Shown piece by piece: positions 59,603 to 64,000 of a DNA stretch of 64,000 nt. Every line of letters starts with the position of its first letter. Within the stretch, counting starts at the first letter, position 1. The DNA is from Sipunculus nudus (Eukaryota > Annelida > Sipuncula > Golfingiida > Sipunculidae). Under the pieces are notes generated by a model, which ran no database searches, was not told where the DNA came from, and saw only the letters and a list, made by a program, of their open reading frames with translations. The DNA is taken from contig CM049320.1 in assembly GCA_026874595.1 (NCBI GenBank), forward strand, positions 9,491,464-9,555,463, written 5' to 3'. The position numbers and the translations under genes are program-made.

Positions 59603-61890
59603 ATGGAACTGTCACTTAATGAATTTATGCCAAGGAATTGTGGAGGCTTGGTCAAAAATGGTTTCCTAAATCTCATCACTTTAGAGACGGATTCAGATGG
59701 TGTAAAAATTGAAAATATAGACCGCTCATCTTACTATACTCATAACCACTCAAATGATATTTTATGTAGTAGTCAGAATATTTCATTTTCGGTTCTATCA
59801 TTAAATTGCCAAAGTCTGAATTCTGAGTTCGATAAGCTTCATATTCTTGTCGAATCATGCAAACAATATGGCTATCAAATTGATGCAATATGACTTTGCT
59901 AGACGATAATTCGATATATGTTTGTTGCAACTAGTAAACTGCAACTCTATATCACAAGGCAAATCGGCTTCGCAGCATAGCGGTCTTATGAATTATTGCA
60001 TCAGAAACATTCGTTTAATATTTGTATTGTTTAAATGAATCTGAACTTTGGGAAGGGTTGATAATTAACGTTGAAAATAAAAGCAATAGCGAAAAACGTA
60101 TCTTGTTGGCCAACATCTATCGCCCTCCGAAAGAAAACAACAGCAATACAACCGTGCGTGCTTTTATAGATGAAATTGATCTGTTATTTCAGGAACTTAA
60201 TCGTAGCAAGTCTAATATTATTTCAACTGGCGATTTCAATATCGATCTTTTGAAAATTAGAGAAAAGGAGAGTTATGGTCAGTTTCTGGAAACTTTTCTC
60301 GCACACAATTTAAGGCCTACTGTCACATTTCCCACCTGCTTTAGCACTTTCGGTGCTACTCTGATTGACAGCACATTTGCCAGCATATCTGATAAGTCTT
60401 TGTACTCTGCTGGCATTCTTATCAATCTTATCATTCTCATTCAATATTAATCGACAGCGTGTGACCAAGAAATATTCAATTACAAATCATTTTACCAAGT
60501 ATCTTGGGGAAATAGGTTGTAAGATGGCAGATAGTATACCTGAAACATTAAACGTACATTTTACAGATTATCTTGAACAACGTGGAACAATGGCTTTGTG
60601 TTAAAGGCTGTTACAAACAAGACAATTAAAGAAACAATACAGAGTCTTCCCACAAAATCAAGTTGTGGATATGACGGGTTGTCCACCAAGTTGTTGAAAA
60701 GACTTGAACCTCTCATAAATGATCCATTAAAATTATTATTACTCAGTCCTTACGCACTGGCATTATCCCTGACAATTTGAAAATTGCAAAAATTACCCCT
60801 CTACCTAAAAAAAATGATACACATTTACCAGAAAATTATCGTCCGATTTCAATCCTACCTTCAATGTCAAATGTACTTGAGAAAATCGTCTATGATCATT
60901 TATACATTTTTTTTGTTGAACATTACTTGCTGAATTCTAGTCAATATGGCTTTCGAAAAAAATTATTCTACAGAATATGCAGTACTTGAGGTCATAGATA
61001 TTATTACCAGCAGCATAGATCAGGTGTTTTTCACCTCTAGCCTTATTTCTCGATCTGTCAAACGATTTTGACACACTAGATCATAATATTTTAATTCGGA
61101 AACGTAAATATTATGGCTTACGTGACACTTCGTTGCCATTGTTCGAAAGTTATCTGAGTAAACGTAAACATTATGTTGAAATTGGCTCAATAAAATCAAA
61201 ATCACGCTCTCTATCAACAGGTGTGCCACAAGGATCAGTCTTAGGTCCCCTATTATTAATTATATACATTAATGATATCAACAAGTCATCTTCTTTCTTT
61301 CGATTCATTATTTATGCTGATGATACAAATCTTGTGATCCCCGCCACAATTTTAAATCGCAAGACACGCATAAAATTAATGAGGAATTAGAAAACATTTA
61401 TCAGTGGTTATGTGTAAATAAACTTGTAAATAAATCTTGGAATATCATTAAAACTAAGTAAATTATTTTTCACAGCAAAAGAAAAAAAGGTTTATGAAAA
61501 TGTAACAAAATTAGAATTTAACGCTTTGCTATTAGGAAGAGTGGACGAACTCAATTTCCTTTAACATTTAAGTTGGGATCAATATTTAAACAAAATCGCC
61601 TTAAAAATTTCTAAATGTATTGGTATTCTAACTAAGCTTAAACATTACTTACCCGTATATATACTCAGGACTTTATACAATAGTTTGATTTTACCTCACC
61701 AGAATTACGGTATATTTGCATGGGGGTTTAAAGGCAACAATAATTTTTAAGCTAAAAAAAGGGCAGTGCGTACGGTGACAAGCAGTAAATATAATGCTCA
61801 CCCAGAACCACTTTTTAGGCACTCGAAACTTTGCGAGTAGAAGATATATTTACTCTAAATGTCTTAAAGTTTTATTTTAAATATGTAAAT
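59603..61890 (+). pseudogene. LINE ORF2: endonuclease and reverse transcriptase
   Basis: APE-type endonuclease pieces: FSVLSLNCQSLNSEFDKLHI near 59785-59845, then LANIYRPPKENN near 60107 and IISTGDFNIDLL near 60218-60253. Reverse transcriptase pieces: NKTIKETIQSLPTKSSCGYD (60610-60675), KITPLPKKNDTHLPENYRPI (60790-60850), NDFDTLDHNIL near 61060, VPQGSVLGPLL near 61222-61255 and the catalytic YADDTN near 61312-61330, which is intact. A tail with LNWDQYLNKIALKISKCIGI follows in another frame near 61565-61625. The wording fits the CR1/Jockey-like branch of LINEs rather than L1/Tx1. Parts of the endonuclease, including its LQE motif, are lost near 59893-60020. Confidence 0.75.
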
Positions 61891-62699
61891 TAACAGTTAC
61901 CTTTATTTTTCCACAATTTTGAATCAATGCCAAGAAATGAAGTGCGCCCGTATTAAATACGTAGGAAATATATTTTGAGCACCGCCAAAACAAGGGCAAA
62001 ATTTGCAAAAAAATTGTCTAACTCCTAAAATCGTAAACGATACCAAAGCAATCATTGTTGAAAAGGTATACACTCATAGCCTCCAAGGTTTCTCATCGTA
62101 TATTAAACAACAATATATAAAAAACTATCAAACTGGATGTCACATACCTAACTGTTACGTGGGTACTCGCACTTGATTATATAATTTTCATATTATGCAT
62201 TATAATTTTTTATCACAGAATTTATTAAGTGCCATAGGCTTCTCAGTCTTCTACTCGATACTCCATAGTATGATAATGTGGAAGTATCACATTATGATAA
62301 TATTCTTATTCTTTCGTTTTATATAATATGTATTCTCTTTTTTTCTTAGTTTATGGTTCATTTTCACAAAGCTAAAGAATGTAAACATATCATTCGTTAT
62401 AATCAGCAGATGAGATCCATATGGCTTTGCATTTTTTTTATATGTGCATTAATATTAGCTGTTTTACACTGAAGTATGAACAGATTCTCCGCCATGATAT
62501 AGGTGGCCACTGCGCCAGCTTAAGTGATCCTTCCTTACTAGTGGTCTCCTGACGAACAATTTTTGGCACAGTAAATTTCGTTTGAATATTACATATGTAT
62601 ATCATACATTTGCGTTATGTAAATTTATTTCTCGTCAAATAAACAGTTCTGAGTTCTGAATTCCAGTTCCTATCTGCACAAAGAGAAGACCTAACTTTA

Positions 62700-63260
62700 C
62701 AGTTGAGCAGCGTTTAAGAGGTTAAAAGCATAATTACAGGAATACATAAACATATTTAATTTCTCACAAAATTTAAGTTTACTTGTACATCTACAGAGGT
62801 CCCGTCCGTAAACAATGGTACAGGTTTACTCAGATCTACTGCTAATTGTCGAAGCAGGTGCGTCTCATGGGTCTCTGATTAGGTTATGGTCACACTTAAA
62901 TGATTTACAAAACATTTTTTTATGAATTTGTTTTTACAAAATTTGTACATTTCATATGTGAGACTATTTCTCAAACAGTTTTTTTAATGAAATCTAGTTC
63001 TTAGTATAGTAGCAGGTGATTAATACGGGTTTCAAGAGTTTTTTTTTTGTTTTGTCACACGTAATGATTTTTTTTATTTTTATGAATTTATTAATTCAAA
63101 TTCTTTACCTTTCTTATGTGACACTATTTCTCAAAGAGATTTACTGTGATCTATTGATAATTATACAAGCAGGTGCACCTTACAGGTCTCCAGAGCTGAT
63201 TAGATTTTGTTCAAACCTTTTTGGATTATTTTTTTGCATTTTTAAATGAGTTTTAAAATC
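62700..63260. repeat. Degenerate repeat, inverted relative of the 38.9-40.2 kb field
   Basis: Complemented, the sequence reads aatcagctctggagacctgtaaggtgcacctgcttgtat near 63205-63165 and a similar piece near 62885-62845, matching the cagctctggagacccataagatgcatctgctact unit of the earlier field. At least two units about 320 bp apart are visible. Confidence 0.6.
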
Positions 63261-63398
63261 CTAAACTTTTTACGTTTACATGCTGAGAAAATTAAATCAA
63301 TGCTACTTAAAGGGGGAAAATATATTGAGAGTAAATATCTTGTTTACATGTAAGCATTATGCCTGTATGCCTTGATCTGGATCCCACACGGATTTTTT

Positions 63399-63950
63399 GA
63401 CGATTTTATTTGTTTGCCAGTGTATGCCAGTAAACTGTATGTCAGTGTCAGAATTGTGTCCTTTGCAGGTAAAGAAAAGGAACAATAAGGATAGTTTTTA
63501 AATAACTCTTTAATAAGAGATTCACCGCATATTAAGATTGTGGAATATATAAAATGTTTATATATTAAAAAAATAAAATATGTGTAACAAAGTTCTTATT
63601 TGAAACCGTATATTGAACGTCGGTACCCCAATTATGCTAGTCACCTTACGCAAATACCTGTTGACGATTTTATTTGTTTGCCAGTGTATGCCTTGTTAAC
63701 TGTATGCCAGTGTGAGAATTGTATTAACGACTGCTGTTTAAGATTTCCTTTGCAGGTAAATATCAGGAACAATAAGGATGGTGTTTAATTAACTCTTTAA
63801 TAAGAGATTCACCGCATATTAAGATTGTGGAATATATAAAATGTTTATATATTTAAAAAATAAAATATGTGTAACACAGTTCTTATTTGAAACCATATAT
63901 TGAACGTCGATACCCCAATTATGCTAGTCACCTTGCGCAAATACCTTTGA
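63399..63950. repeat. Direct tandem duplication, 264/287-bp units
   Basis: gacgattttatttgtttgccagtgtatgcc starts at 63399 and 63663. The rest of the unit (cctttgcaggtaaa, ggaacaataaggat, the ctctttaataagagattcac block, attatgctagtcacctt) recurs with a spacing of 287 because copy 2 carries about 23 extra bases before cctttgcag. The copies are otherwise about 93-95% alike. Each holds cag followed by gtaa, which looks like a splice donor or acceptor, but no exon is recognised. Confidence 0.85.
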
Positions 63951-64000
63951 CAGCCGGTATCTCATACGGAATGGCATCGCCAATATTAGTCTTTCATTGT

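Larger units (their letters stand above)
58279..62665 (+). mobile_element. Second LINE, plus strand, decayed
   Basis: ORF1-like (58279-59053) then endonuclease and reverse transcriptase (59603-61890), followed by a non-coding tail with AATAAA (62638-62643) and a short ttctgagttctga reiteration at 62647-62660, a typical kind of LINE 3-prime tail. Frames are broken throughout. The two coding parts could be one two-ORF element or two adjoining ones; continuous order and orientation favour one. Confidence 0.65.

Noticed and set aside
1-64000. Hammerhead ribozymes and satellite-borne ribozyme motifs, common in invertebrate repeats
   Set aside because: I looked for ctgatga followed by a stem and gaaa. 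Occurrences such as those near 1184, 27122 and 34677 lack the flanking stems.

Overview
The window looks like eukaryotic, animal nuclear DNA. It is AT-rich and holds non-LTR and LTR retrotransposons, cut-and-paste transposons, nested tandem repeats and spliceosomal-looking junctions, and has no operons or dense ORFs. The repeat style (ca. 150-bp degenerate tandem repeats with gtcaaagtgacc-like cores, plus an FkbM methyltransferase exon) suggests a marine invertebrate, most likely a mollusc such as a bivalve. That assignment is inference and a deuterostome is not excluded. I see no intact host gene. The only host-like coding traces are a frameshifted FkbM-family methyltransferase exon (32.2-32.9 kb, minus) and a possible small secreted Cys-rich protein (30.6-31.0 kb, minus).

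Layout. 1-2.2 kb: decayed Ty3/Gypsy integrase (plus). 2.55-18.6 kb: a higher-order tandem repeat, three near-identical units of about 4,595 bp (3015-16801), each made of five ca. 732-bp B monomers and one ca. 900-bp A block, flanked by diverged relatives. 19.7-21.1 kb: a TTAA-flanked transposon with Kolobok-like transposase remnants. 23.3-24.8 kb: a Ty3/Gypsy pol fragment in which integrase precedes reverse transcriptase, the order known from Gmr1-type elements. 24.8-24.95 kb: a piggyBac-like terminus. 26.0-27.0 kb: ca. 150-bp degenerate tandem repeat. 29.9-32.9 kb: a diverged direct duplication, the secreted-peptide candidate and the FkbM exon. 34.0-40.2 kb: a LINE scrap, an exact 1,006-bp tandem duplication, a gag-protease scrap and two more degenerate tandem repeat fields. 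40.3-44.0 kb: a truncated LTR retrotransposon (minus) with one 793-bp LTR, a tRNA-Pro-type primer site, SCAN-like Gag, protease and, directly after it, integrase. 44.8-46.6 kb: an unnamed decayed coding region. 48.2-56.1 kb: an L1/Tx1-like LINE (minus) whose ORF2 is split by a 2,858-bp TTAA-flanked element, itself split by a 1,393-bp element with a perfect 8-bp target duplication. 58.3-62.7 kb: a second LINE (plus). 62.7-64.0 kb: more tandem repeats.

The window is best read as a layered record of mobile-element insertion and tandem-repeat turnover rather than a set of cooperating genes. The strongest items are the three-deep nested insertion at 48.2-56.1 kb, whose boundaries can be read to the base, the homogenised higher-order repeat, and two independent copies of a Gmr1-like element with unusual domain order.
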